The notes beneath the pieces were generated by a model that searched no databases, was not told the DNA's origin, and was given only the letters and a program-made list of their open reading frames with translations. DNA of 5,918 nt. It comes from an uncultured Collinsella sp. (GTDB taxonomy: Bacteria; Actinomycetota; Coriobacteriia; Coriobacteriales; Coriobacteriaceae). The position numbers were made by a program, and so were the translations under genes. Position 1 is the stretch's first letter. Every line of letters begins with the position of its first letter. The DNA lies in the NCBI GenBank assembly GCA_900551655.1, contig URWM01000110.1, positions 1 through 5,918 of the forward strand, in the 5' to 3' direction. This document shows positions 1 through 5,716 of this stretch, piece by piece.

Positions 1-1
1 G

Positions 2-1480
2 CCGCTCGAGTTTCTCTTTATGTTCACCTATCCCGGACTCTTTTTGCTCTACGCCGTCCTATCCTCCTGCCTTGCCATGACCATGAACTTCTTTGGCATC
101 GTCGGCATCTTCTCGGGCGGTCTCATGGAAATGACGGCCTTCAACTTCATCCCACTCATGCGAATGCATGCCGGCTCCTACCTTTTGGCGCTCGGTATCG
201 GTCTTGCCTTTAGCCTCATCTTTTTTGTTAGTTTTCGAGCACTCATCTTGGTCTATGACCTTAAGACGCCGGGCCGCGAGGATCATGTCTCCAATCGCGC
301 GGCAATCGATCGTTTAACCGGAAGCGGCTTTGCCAAAGAGCAATCTCCCAATGGCGAGGTCAGTATTCAATCCGATCAAGATCACGTCCTCGCTGAGCGG
401 GTAATTCAGCTTTTAGGTGGCGTTGGCAATATCGTGGGCGCAACCAACTGCGCCACGCGCCTGCGCGTCGAGGTCGCAGACCCTTCCATCGTTGCAGATA
501 ACGCGGCGTTTGTCGCGGCGGGCGCCAAGGGTCTCATCATTACGGGCAAGACCGCCCAGGTGATCATCGGCATCTCCGTTCCCCGCGTTAAAGAGCATTT
601 TGACCAGATCATGGGCCTCGAGCCGGGATTTGTGCCCACCACCTCGGCCTCCCCCGCCGCCAGCGCAGCCCATAAGCGCGGCGATATCTGCTTCTTCGAT
701 ATCGACGGAACACTCGCCTGGCAAGACCCTCGAGTGGCACAAGAGCTTCCCGAGAGCGAGCGAGACCTCTCCCCCTATCCCAATGAAGCGGTCTCGCAAG
801 CCATCCGTGATTTTGTCGCCAAGGGCAATATGGCGTTTATCTGCACAGGGCGCACGCTGAGCTGCATCCATCCAAAGCTGCTCGAGCTGCCCTGGACCGG
901 CATCGTCTGCCTCGCGGGTGGCTATGTCGAACTTGAGGGACACGTGATTCGCGATTTGGCGATGACGCCCGGCATGCTGCAGCGCCTTGCTCCCTACCTT
1001 GAGCAATCGGGCGAGGTCATCCGTTTTGAGGGCCTCAACGGCGTCGTGCGCATGAGTGCCGATGCGCCCGACGCCCCCGGATACGCCCGCACCGTGGGCG
1101 ATGCAATTACGCAGCTGCAACATTACAGCGCCTACAAGATCTTAATGTCCACGTCGCTTGCCAACCGCATCGCTCAGGATCAAGCGTTTGAGCCGTTGCT
1201 CTGCTTTAACGAGCTCGAGCTCGAAGTGACCGAGATTTCGCCTCGCGAATGCACCAAGCGCGAGGGTATCCAGTCCGTACTCGACGCTCTCGACCCCAAC
1301 CATGGAACGGTGTATGGCATCGGTGATGCCAGCAATGACATCTCGCTGATGAACGCCGTCGATGTCGGTATCGCCATGGGCAACGCACCGGACTTCCTCA
1401 AGGAAAAGGCCGACTATGTCACCGACAGCATCGACCACGACGGCGTCGTCACCGCGCTCGAACACTTTGGGCTTATCTAG
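2..1480 (+). CDS. PTS sugar permease EIIC(C-terminal end)-EIIB fused to HAD-IIB/Cof-type phosphatase; 5' end outside window
   Basis: The reading frame is open from base 2 (PLEFLFMF...) before the first ATG at 20, and that prefix fits the conserved T-E-P-[IL]-E-F segment of glucose/maltose/N-acetylglucosamine-family EIIC, so the true start lies upstream and ATG 20 is internal. Residues here are counted from that ATG. Two membrane segments (about 5-33 and 53-79) end EIIC, followed by the typical LKTPGRED exit. EIIB (about 121-199) carries the phosphoryl-accepting cysteine in TNCATRLRV (Cys144, bases 449-451). An Ala/Ser/Pro-rich linker (201-219) leads to a full HAD domain (222-486): motif I DIDGT (Asp227, Asp229), motif II CTGRT (Thr276), motif III Lys413, motif IV GDASND (Asp436, Asp440). 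EIIB with EIIC transports and phosphorylates a sugar at the membrane; the HAD part probably dephosphorylates a small phosphorylated metabolite in the cytosol. No EIIA is seen in the visible part. Substrate is unknown. Confidence 0.9.
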   Translation, partial: PLEFLFMFTYPGLFLLYAVLSSCLAMTMNFFGIVGIFSGGLMEMTAFNFIPLMRMHAGSYLLALGIGLAFSLIFFVSFRALILVYDLKTPGREDHVSNRAAIDRLTGSGFAKEQSPNGEVSIQSDQDHVLAERVIQLLGGVGNIVGATNCATRLRVEVADPSIVADNAAFVAAGAKGLIITGKTAQVIIGISVPRVKEHFDQIMGLEPGFVPTTSASPAASAAHKRGDICFFDIDGTLAWQDPRVAQELPESERDLSPYPNEAVSQAIRDFVAKGNMAFICTGRTLSCIHPKLLELPWTGIVCLAGGYVELEGHVIRDLAMTPGMLQRLAPYLEQSGEVIRFEGLNGVVRMSADAPDAPGYARTVGDAITQLQHYSAYKILMSTSLANRIAQDQAFEPLLCFNELELEVTEISPRECTKREGIQSVLDALDPNHGTVYGIGDASNDISLMNAVDVGIAMGNAPDFLKEKADYVTDSIDHDGVVTALEHFGLI

Positions 1481-1564
1481 CCAAGCCCCTACCGCACTTG
1501 CGGCCGCATGGACCAATCATCTTCAACCGCCGCGCTCGACGCCCTAATGTGGCAATATGTTGTC

Positions 1565-1585
1565 TGCATAATGCAACGATGCAAC
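1565..1585 (+). promoter_or_regulatory. Possible operator/promoter motif upstream of the prenyl synthase
   Basis: An 11-bp odd palindrome TGCATAATGCA (1565-1575) contains a -10-like CATAAT (1567-1572). It overlaps the first of two copies of ATGCAAC, at 1571-1577 and 1579-1585, spaced 8 bp apart. No good -35 is seen at the usual distance. The arrangement could be an operator over a promoter, but short repeats of this size also arise by chance. Confidence 0.22.
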
Positions 1586-1595
1586 CTATCAAAGA

Positions 1596-2621
1596 ATGCG
1601 AGAACCCGTGTCCAGTCCGTTTACCAGCTTTTTAGCCCAGCACTTTGACCAGATTAACGACTATCTGGCCACGTTCTTTGACGGACAGGCGACTTCCGCC
1701 GATATCGAGCGCTACCTGTATACCCCGCTCTCGGCATTTACGGCAAACGCTGGCAAGCGCCACCGCCCGCTCATCTGCATGCTCGCCGCCACCGCGGTGG
1801 GCGGCAGCTTTGAGAGCGCCCGCAGCGCCGCGGCGGCCATCGAGCACTTTCAGTCGGGCGCACTCATCCACGACGACATCGCCGACAACGGACAGCTGCG
1901 CCGCGGCAAGCCCTGCATGCACCTCACCGAGGGCACGGGCCTTGCCATCAATTGTGGCGACCTAGCGCTCACCATGGTCACCAAGACGGTTCTCGACGAC
2001 CCTACGCTCAACGCAGACGTGAAGCTTCGCGTGCTCCACGAGCTTACCGAGATGATCGTTCGCACCATCGAGGGCCAGGCGCTCGACTTGGGCTGGGTCC
2101 GTGACGCACGCTTCGACATCTCGGTCGACGATTATCTGGACATGGCGACGCACAAGACCGCGTACTACAGCGGAGCCACGCCGCTTGCCACCGGAGCCAT
2201 CATTGGCGGAGGCAGCGAGGAGCAAATTGAGGCGCTGCGCGCCTTTGGCCTGCACACGGGCCTTGCCTTCCAAATTCAAGACGACCTGCTCAACTTGATC
2301 GGCACCAAGGAGGCCGCCAACAAGGACTTCCGCACCGACATCACCGAGGGTAAGCGCACGCTCGTTGCCGTGCACGCCCTGTCTGATGAGCGCTATCACG
2401 ACGAGATTGAAGCGATCCTTTCCTCGGGCACCGAGGACCCCGCGCAACTCGCACGCGCCGTGGAGATCTTCCAGGAGACCGGCTCTATTGATTACGCCCA
2501 CGCCTACGCGCTGGACCTGACCGCCAAAGCCAAGGCCGCCATCGAGGACGTTTCGCTCGAGGCGCATGCACGCGAACTGTTCCTCTCCATGGCAGATTTC
2601 TTTGTGGAGCGCCTTAACTAG
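1596..2621 (+). CDS. trans-Polyprenyl diphosphate synthase (isoprenyl diphosphate synthase family)
   Basis: A 341-residue protein of normal family length that condenses isopentenyl diphosphate onto an allylic diphosphate in the cytosol. Visible motifs: GKRHRP (53-58) for diphosphate binding; the first aspartate-rich motif DDIAD (93-97) followed by LRRGKP (101-106); KTAYYSGA (187-194); and the second aspartate-rich region FQIQDDLLN (225-233) followed by DITEGKRT (248-255). The first motif has no two-residue insertion, unlike bacterial farnesyl diphosphate synthase (IspA type). Small residues precede it (Gly88, Ala89). Both suggest a product longer than C15, such as geranylgeranyl or a polyprenyl chain for quinones or lipid carriers; this is inference. 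The second motif ends in Asn instead of Asp, a variant known in some geranylgeranyl synthases. The start is uncertain: ATG 1596 has only a weak ribosome site, and GTG 1608, preceded by CGAGAA, is an alternative. It lies 115 bp after the PTS-HAD gene. Confidence 0.93.
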   Translation: MREPVSSPFTSFLAQHFDQINDYLATFFDGQATSADIERYLYTPLSAFTANAGKRHRPLICMLAATAVGGSFESARSAAAAIEHFQSGALIHDDIADNGQLRRGKPCMHLTEGTGLAINCGDLALTMVTKTVLDDPTLNADVKLRVLHELTEMIVRTIEGQALDLGWVRDARFDISVDDYLDMATHKTAYYSGATPLATGAIIGGGSEEQIEALRAFGLHTGLAFQIQDDLLNLIGTKEAANKDFRTDITEGKRTLVAVHALSDERYHDEIEAILSSGTEDPAQLARAVEIFQETGSIDYAHAYALDLTAKAKAAIEDVSLEAHARELFLSMADFFVERLN

Positions 2622-2663
2622 CGGGGGTTATAAAACCTGTCAGCAGCGTATTTGGGTACAACT

Positions 2664-2672
2664 TGCTACACT
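2664..2672 (+). promoter_or_regulatory. Candidate extended -10 promoter for the peptidoglycan-binding gene
   Basis: In the 138-bp gap after the prenyl synthase, TGCTACACT matches an extended -10 element (TG-n-TACACT, hexamer 2667-2672), about 88 bp before the ATG at 2760. No recognisable -35 lies 16-18 bp upstream, which is tolerable for an extended -10 promoter. No terminator is visible after the prenyl synthase, so read-through is also possible. Confidence 0.35.
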
Positions 2673-2759
2673 GTTGAGTGCATGTTTATGCATCCCTTTG
2701 CGTTGTCTATCCGACACACGCTCAAATAGTACGAATGGTACGCCGAAAGGGGTTCGTTC

Positions 2760-3665
2760 ATGGAACCTATTACAACGGGCATGCAGGGAGCAGCCGTCGA
2801 GGACGTTCAGTCCCGCCTTCTGCAGCTCGGCTATACAATCGATGACACCGAGGTTGCCGACAAGCGCTTTGGCACCACCACCGAACAGGCTGTTGGCACC
2901 TTTAGGCTCGATAGCGGCCTTGCCGCTGGTTGTGCCGTCGATATCCCCTGCTGGAGCGCCCTGGTCGACGCCTCGTATAAGCTAGGCGACCGCACCCTCT
3001 ACCTGCGTATGCCCAATTTCCATGGTGCCGACGTGCAGGCCCTGCAGAAGGCGCTCAACGTTTTGGGCTTTGCCTGCGGCGAGGACGATGGCTACTTTGG
3101 CCCTCACACCGAGGCGGCCCTTCAGCAGTTCCAGGAAAACGTCGGTCTGTTTGCCGACGGCATGGCCTTCCAGGACACCTACGCCTACATCAACCGCCTG
3201 CACCATGTGTGGGAGGGCAAGCCCTCGGTCACCGAAGCCGAGTCTCGCATCGGTTTTGCGCGCGCCGCCAACGTGCTCGAGCGTTTCCAGATTGCCGTCA
3301 TCGGCGAGGACCCTATCGCGCGCAGCGTAGCATCGCGCATGTGGAACATCGCCACGGCGACGACCGACAGCAGCGGCATGATGCTTTGCGATTCCGAGGT
3401 TCCGACCGATGTCGACCTGGTGCTCGAGATCGCAAGCGACGAGTTGCCTGCAGACGCCGCCCCGCGCGCCACGATCGCCCTCGCCGAGTGCCACAACCTG
3501 GCCCAGCGCATCCGTACCGCCAATGTCGCCGCACAGCAAAAGCCGGCACGAATTCGCATCGAGCTCACGGGAATGACGCGCTACAACGGCACCTTCACGG
3601 CCAGCGACGCGCAGACCCTCGCCGTACGTCTGCTCGATGGCGTTTGCGATGCCCTCGCAGATTAG
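2760..3665 (+). CDS. Protein with two peptidoglycan-binding (PG_binding_1) repeats and a C-terminal domain of unassigned function
   Basis: 301 residues. The ATG is well placed, 7 nt after a strong ribosome site GAAAGGGG (2745-2752). Repeat 1 spans about residues 6-69, with the hallmarks G..G..V..vQ..L..LGY, FG..T..AV..F and W..L. Repeat 2 spans about 82-145 (DVQALQKALNVLGF, DGYFGPHTEAALQQFQ, GLFADG). The C-terminal part (about 175-301) is not recognised with certainty. Its layout, with IAVIGEDPIARSVA, then VDLVLEIASDE, then a closing helix (DAQTLAVRLLDGV), loosely recalls the N-acetylmuramoyl-L-alanine amidase (Amidase_3) fold. The two zinc-binding histidines of that family are not seen, so it is unlikely to be an active amidase. 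There is no signal peptide, lipobox or membrane segment, so it should be cytoplasmic. A comparison is mycobacterial CwlM, a cytoplasmic protein with two such repeats plus an amidase domain that regulates MurA; that parallel is inference. Confidence 0.85.
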   Translation: MEPITTGMQGAAVEDVQSRLLQLGYTIDDTEVADKRFGTTTEQAVGTFRLDSGLAAGCAVDIPCWSALVDASYKLGDRTLYLRMPNFHGADVQALQKALNVLGFACGEDDGYFGPHTEAALQQFQENVGLFADGMAFQDTYAYINRLHHVWEGKPSVTEAESRIGFARAANVLERFQIAVIGEDPIARSVASRMWNIATATTDSSGMMLCDSEVPTDVDLVLEIASDELPADAAPRATIALAECHNLAQRIRTANVAAQQKPARIRIELTGMTRYNGTFTASDAQTLAVRLLDGVCDALAD

Positions 3666-3672
3666 GTAAACT
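3644..3672 (+). promoter_or_regulatory. Promoter of tRNA-Gln, inside the 3' end of the preceding gene
   Basis: TTGCGA (-35, 3644-3649) and TAAACT (-10, 3667-3672) are separated by exactly 17 bp. Transcription would start near 3679, about 25 nt before the mature tRNA. The -35 lies inside the coding sequence and the -10 just after its stop codon (3663-3665). Confidence 0.6.
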
Positions 3673-3703
3673 AGACGAGTTGCTTTTGGGCAACGCCAAA
3701 CAT

Positions 3704-3778
3704 TGGGACGTAGTTCAACGGTAGAACTCCGGTTTTTGGTGCCGGCTGTTGGGGGTTCGAATCCCTCCGTCCCAGCCA
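3704..3778 (+). tRNA. trnQ: tRNA-Gln, anticodon TTG (UUG), with encoded CCA
   Basis: The cloverleaf can be read directly. The acceptor stem is TGGGACG (3704-3710) with CGTCCCA (3768-3774), then discriminator G and CCA (3776-3778). The D stem is GTTC/GAAC (3713-3716 and 3724-3727). The anticodon stem is CCGGT/GCCGG (3729-3733 and 3741-3745) around loop TTTTGGT, with anticodon TTG at 3736-3738. The T stem and loop are at 3751-3767 with loop TTCGAAT. It decodes CAA and, by wobble, CAG. It has its own promoter upstream and a terminator 10 bp downstream. Confidence 0.97.
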
Positions 3779-3787
3779 TTAAAACTG

Positions 3788-3824
3788 AGCGCCCTAAGCC
3801 CATAACGGCCCAGGGCGCTTTCTT
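3788..3824 (+). terminator. Rho-independent terminator after tRNA-Gln
   Basis: A perfect 8-bp stem AGCGCCCT (3788-3795) / AGGGCGCT (3812-3819) runs into TTTCTT (3819-3824). The loop can pair further as GCC (3798-3800) with GGC (3807-3809). It would end tRNA transcription and any read-through from the upstream gene. Confidence 0.8.
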
Positions 3825-3832
3825 GTGGGCAA

Positions 3833-3960
3833 GCGGAGGAATTCGAGCCCGCAAGGGTGCGGAGCTGAGGAAACGCGAAGCGTTTTCCAGCGCAGCACGC
3901 GAGGAGCGGAGCGACGAAGCGGGGCGCGGGCGGCGCCAGCCGCACGCGGACATCCCTCAT
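3833..3960. repeat. GC-rich, hairpin-rich intergenic repeat element
   Basis: A non-coding stretch with several self-complementary segments: GGAAACGC / GCGTTTTCC around a GAA loop (3869-3888, one bulged T), and a long stem at 3925-3934 / 3939-3948 (CGCG and GCGGC arms, one mismatch, 4-nt loop). Its first 23 bases (3833-3855) match 4021-4043 at 19 positions. Purine-rich runs such as GAGGAGCGGAGCG fill the middle. It resembles dispersed repeats expected in multiple copies in Collinsella-type genomes; that impression is from memory. Open frames across it on either strand look spurious. Confidence 0.5.
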
Positions 3961-3979
3961 CGCCCACCACTGAATTGTT

Positions 3980-4010
3980 AGGCCTCCAGCGATGGAGGCC
4001 TTTCCTTTTT
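3980..4010 (+). terminator. Strong rho-independent terminator-like hairpin
   Basis: A perfect 8-bp stem AGGCCTCC (3980-3987) / GGAGGCCT (3994-4001) with a 6-nt loop AGCGAT is followed by TTTCCTTTTT (4001-4010). No gene is seen between it and the previous terminator, so it is either a backup terminator for the tRNA unit or the relic of a lost gene between the two. Confidence 0.75.
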
Positions 4011-4020
4011 CAGGCCCATC

Positions 4021-4043
4021 GCAGAGGGATTCGAACCCGCCAG
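4021..4043 (-). repeat. Inverted tRNA T-arm-like fragment
   Basis: The reverse complement of 4024-4040 matches the T arm of the tRNA-Gln at 3751-3767 in 16 of 17 positions, including TTCGAATCCC. It lacks an acceptor stem, D arm and anticodon arm, so it is not a tRNA gene. The start of the GC-rich repeat (3833-3855) is a more diverged copy in the same orientation. Confidence 0.55.
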
Positions 4044-4064
4044 CACATCTATCGCAAAGGCCGT

Positions 4065-4096
4065 GGTCAAAAAATGGCAAAAATGAGTACTGCTAC
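4065..4096 (+). repeat. Left inverted repeat of an IS-interrupted AT-rich element
   Basis: This 32-bp segment begins GGTCAAAAAA and contains ATGAGTACTG. It matches the reverse complement of 5762-5793 at 26 of 32 positions without gaps. The two repeats face inward and bracket the IS and its target site. Confidence 0.6.
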
Positions 4097-4194
4097 TTTG
4101 TTTGCAACATATAAAAAGATAGTATTTGCTTAAGTTACGCAACATATGTCCATTATAAGGACTAACAGTTGGATCAAAATCGTGCTTTCATCGC
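4097..4194. other. AT-rich interior (left part) of the interrupted element; no gene
   Basis: Much more AT-rich than everything else in the window. GCAACATAT occurs twice in direct orientation (4104-4112 and 4139-4147), 35 bp apart. GGACTAA at about 4159 recurs as its reverse complement TTAGTCC (5734-5740) on the far side of the IS. No ribosome site with a usable reading frame was found. Confidence 0.4.
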
Positions 4195-4202
4195 CATTTC
4201 GA
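4195..4202. repeat. Left target-site duplication of the IS
   Basis: CATTTCGA directly abuts the left terminal repeat and is repeated exactly at 5709-5716. Eight base pairs is the usual duplication length (8-9 bp) for IS256-family elements. Confidence 0.93.
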
Positions 4203-4230
4203 GGTGGCGCGCGCAGACGTGGTGTAAGAG
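4203..4230. repeat. Left terminal inverted repeat of the IS
   Basis: Starts GGTGGCGCGC and ends GTGGTGTAAGAG. Against the reverse complement of 5681-5708 it has five mismatches, four of them transitions, and no gaps. Similarity stops abruptly on both sides. Confidence 0.9.
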
Positions 4231-4262
4231 TGTCCTGAGGTCCGTCGCTGCAAGCCCCGATG

Positions 4263-5597
4263 TTACTCCTTCTTGAGGCCGCGCTTCTCGACTATCTCGT
4301 CCACTATCTCCCTGGCGCGCCGCCCGAGCGCGCGGCGCCTCCCCTCTGTCGGGGCCGGCCTGTCCGCGGGCTCGGCGAAGCCCTCGGCGGCCGAGGCCTC
4401 GGAGAACACGCGCTGCTGGGACCACTGCCCCTCGGTCTCCATGAGGCCCGCGCACGTCAGGCGCAGCATCGACTCCCTCGAGGGGAAGGACTGCACGACC
4501 CTGTAGCGGCGCTTGATCTCGCGGTTGGCGCGCTCCTGGACGTTGTTGGTGCGGAGCTTGGCCCAGTGCGCCCTGGGGAAGGCCGTGAACGCCAGCGCGG
4601 AGTCCTCGGCCTGCTCGAAGACCTCGCCGGCCCTGGCGGACACCGACGCCACCCAGGGCGCCGCCTCGGCCCACACGCAGCGCGCGAGGTCGGGGTCGTC
4701 CTGGTAGACCGCGGCGTGCACGAGGTCCCTGACGGCCGCCTTGGAGTCCTCGGGCCTGCCCGAGCAGGCGCTCTGGAGGTTGCGCTGCAGGTGCGTCACG
4801 CAGCGCTGCCAGGCGCAGCCCTGGAACAGGCGCGAGACGGCGGCCACGAGCCCGGCGTGGCTGTCGGAGACCACGAGGCGAACGCCGGCCAGCCCGCGCT
4901 CGCGCAGCCCGCCGAGGAATGCCGCCCAGGAGTCCTCGCTCTCGGTGTCGACCACGTCGCAGCCCAGGAAGTGCTTGCGCCCGTCGGCGCCCAGCCCGAT
5001 CGCGGTCACGACGCCCTGCGAGACGACCGACGAGCCGACCCTGCAGCTCATGTAGGTGGCGTCGAGCCACAGGTAGCAGCACGGCGTGCCCGAAAGGTCG
5101 CGGCGGCGGAACTCCGCCACCTCGGCGTCGAGGTCGGAGCAGAGGCTCGAGACCTCCGAGCTCGACAGCGAGGATATGCCCAGCTTGGACGCCACGCGCT
5201 CGACCTTGCGGGTGGACACGCCGCACACGTACATCTCCTGCACGATGGCGGCCACCGAGGTGTCGACGCGCGACCATCGCGCGAGCATGCCCTCGGGGTA
5301 GTAGGTGCCGTGCCTGAGCTTGGGTATCTCGAGCTCCACGTCGCCCACGGCGGTCTTGAGCGACCTGGGGCGGTAGCCGTTGCGGCTGTTCTCCCTGCCG
5401 TCGCTGCGCTCGTTGCGGCTCGCGCCGCACATCTGCTGGGCCTCGGAGTCCATCAGTGCGTTCATCACGCCGCCCAGCACCCTGCACGCGAACTCGCGCG
5501 CGTCGCCGCACTCCTGCCAAAGCCTCGCCGCCTCGAGGGCCTCGTCGCGACCGAGGCGCAGTACACTCTCTTCTTGGGGCATCGCCTTTCCTTCCAT
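4263..5597 (-). CDS. IS256-family (Mutator-type) DDE transposase
   Basis: 444 residues, full length for the family. It cuts and joins the element's ends. The catalytic triad is visible: Asp179 in YLWLDATY, Asp245 in VVSDSHAGL, and Glu355 in RTNNVQERANREIKRR, with spacings of 66 and 110 residues. The family CAWQRCVTHLQRNL segment (261-274) lies between the second Asp and the Glu. The N-terminal part (NGYRPRSLKTAVGDVELEIP, 73-92) is the usual end-binding region with the family signature. The start is ambiguous. ATG 5597 has AAGGTG (5602-5607) only 4 nt away. ATG at 5582 (MPQEES...) has GGAAGG 7 nt upstream and would give 439 residues. No frameshift or internal stop is present. The long open frames opposite and overlapping it are shadows caused by high GC. 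Confidence 0.96.
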   Translation of the reverse strand: MEGKAMPQEESVLRLGRDEALEAARLWQECGDAREFACRVLGGVMNALMDSEAQQMCGASRNERSDGRENSRNGYRPRSLKTAVGDVELEIPKLRHGTYYPEGMLARWSRVDTSVAAIVQEMYVCGVSTRKVERVASKLGISSLSSSEVSSLCSDLDAEVAEFRRRDLSGTPCCYLWLDATYMSCRVGSSVVSQGVVTAIGLGADGRKHFLGCDVVDTESEDSWAAFLGGLRERGLAGVRLVVSDSHAGLVAAVSRLFQGCAWQRCVTHLQRNLQSACSGRPEDSKAAVRDLVHAAVYQDDPDLARCVWAEAAPWVASVSARAGEVFEQAEDSALAFTAFPRAHWAKLRTNNVQERANREIKRRYRVVQSFPSRESMLRLTCAGLMETEGQWSQQRVFSEASAAEGFAEPADRPAPTEGRRRALGRRAREIVDEIVEKRGLKKE

Positions 5598-5624
5598 TCG
5601 TCACCTTCATTACTCCAACGACGA

Positions 5625-5652
5625 ATTCTAGGCGGTGTCCCCTCCCTTTCAA
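5625..5652 (-). promoter_or_regulatory. Likely transposase promoter, -35 within a hairpin
   Basis: On the - strand, TTGAAA (5652-5647) and TAGAAT (5630-5625) are 16 bp apart, each one base off consensus, placing the start near 5618, about 20 nt before ATG 5597. The -35 lies inside the inverted repeat CCCTTTC-AA-GAAAGGG (5644-5659). Confidence 0.5.
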
Positions 5653-5661
5653 GAAAGGGCG

Positions 5662-5683
5662 GAGGCGGGGCATGCCCCGCCTC
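5662..5683. repeat. Perfect 22-bp palindrome at the inner edge of the right IS end
   Basis: GAGGCGGGGCA and its exact reverse complement meet at 5672/5673. It overlaps the innermost bases of the right terminal repeat and lies upstream of the transposase promoter. A - strand transcript entering from outside would fold here into a very stable GC hairpin. No such palindrome is seen at the left end. Confidence 0.85.
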
Positions 5684-5708
5684 TTACACCACATCTCTGT
5701 GCGCTACC
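5681..5708. repeat. Right terminal inverted repeat of the IS
   Basis: Its reverse complement starts GGTAGCGCAC and ends GTGGTGTAAGAG, matching the left end at 23 of 28 positions. The outer edge is fixed by the target duplication that follows. Confidence 0.9.
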
Positions 5709-5716
5709 CATTTCGA
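5709..5716. repeat. Right target-site duplication of the IS
   Basis: CATTTCGA, identical to 4195-4202. The preceding C (5708) also matches 4194, so a 9-bp duplication overlapping the IS tip cannot be excluded. Confidence 0.93.

Larger units (their letters stand above)
4203..5708 (-). mobile_element. Complete IS256-family insertion sequence, 1506 bp
   Basis: Both ends are defined by 28-bp imperfect terminal inverted repeats (4203-4230 and 5681-5708; 23 of 28 match), each ending internally in GTGGTGTAAGAG. The GTGTAA core sits about 19 bp in from the tip, as in IS256 itself. Perfect 8-bp duplications flank it. The single intact transposase gene fills most of the element on the - strand, with its own likely promoter near the right end. 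Intact ends, an intact gene and an unmutated duplication point to a recent, probably still mobile insertion. Close copies elsewhere in the genome are likely and would explain a contig break nearby. Confidence 0.95.

Noticed and set aside
413..1123. 236-residue - strand frame inside the PTS-HAD gene
   Set aside because: It lies opposite EIIB and HAD motifs that are clearly real, and its own sequence has no recognisable domain.
1491..1508. CCGC-ACTT-GCGG and the TGCGGCCGCA palindrome as a terminator of the PTS-HAD gene
   Set aside because: The stem is only 4 bp, the palindrome has no loop, and no T run follows.
2982..3953. 323-residue open frame on the - strand across the peptidoglycan-binding gene and tRNA
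   Set aside because: It runs antisense to a well-supported gene and through the tRNA; the EGFEPPTAGTKNRSSTVELR-type segment is the familiar false translation of a tRNA complement.
4021..4043. A second tRNA gene on the - strand
   Set aside because: Only a T-arm-like segment is present; the acceptor, D and anticodon arms cannot be drawn.
3703..4133. Short frames on both strands over the tRNA, the GC-rich repeat and the second terminator
   Set aside because: They read through tRNA, hairpins and terminators; the GGIRTPNSRHQ-type string is again antisense tRNA, and no ribosome sites support them.
4104..4147. CRISPR-like repeat (GCAACATAT twice, 35 bp apart)
   Set aside because: Two 9-bp copies are far too short and too few for a CRISPR array.
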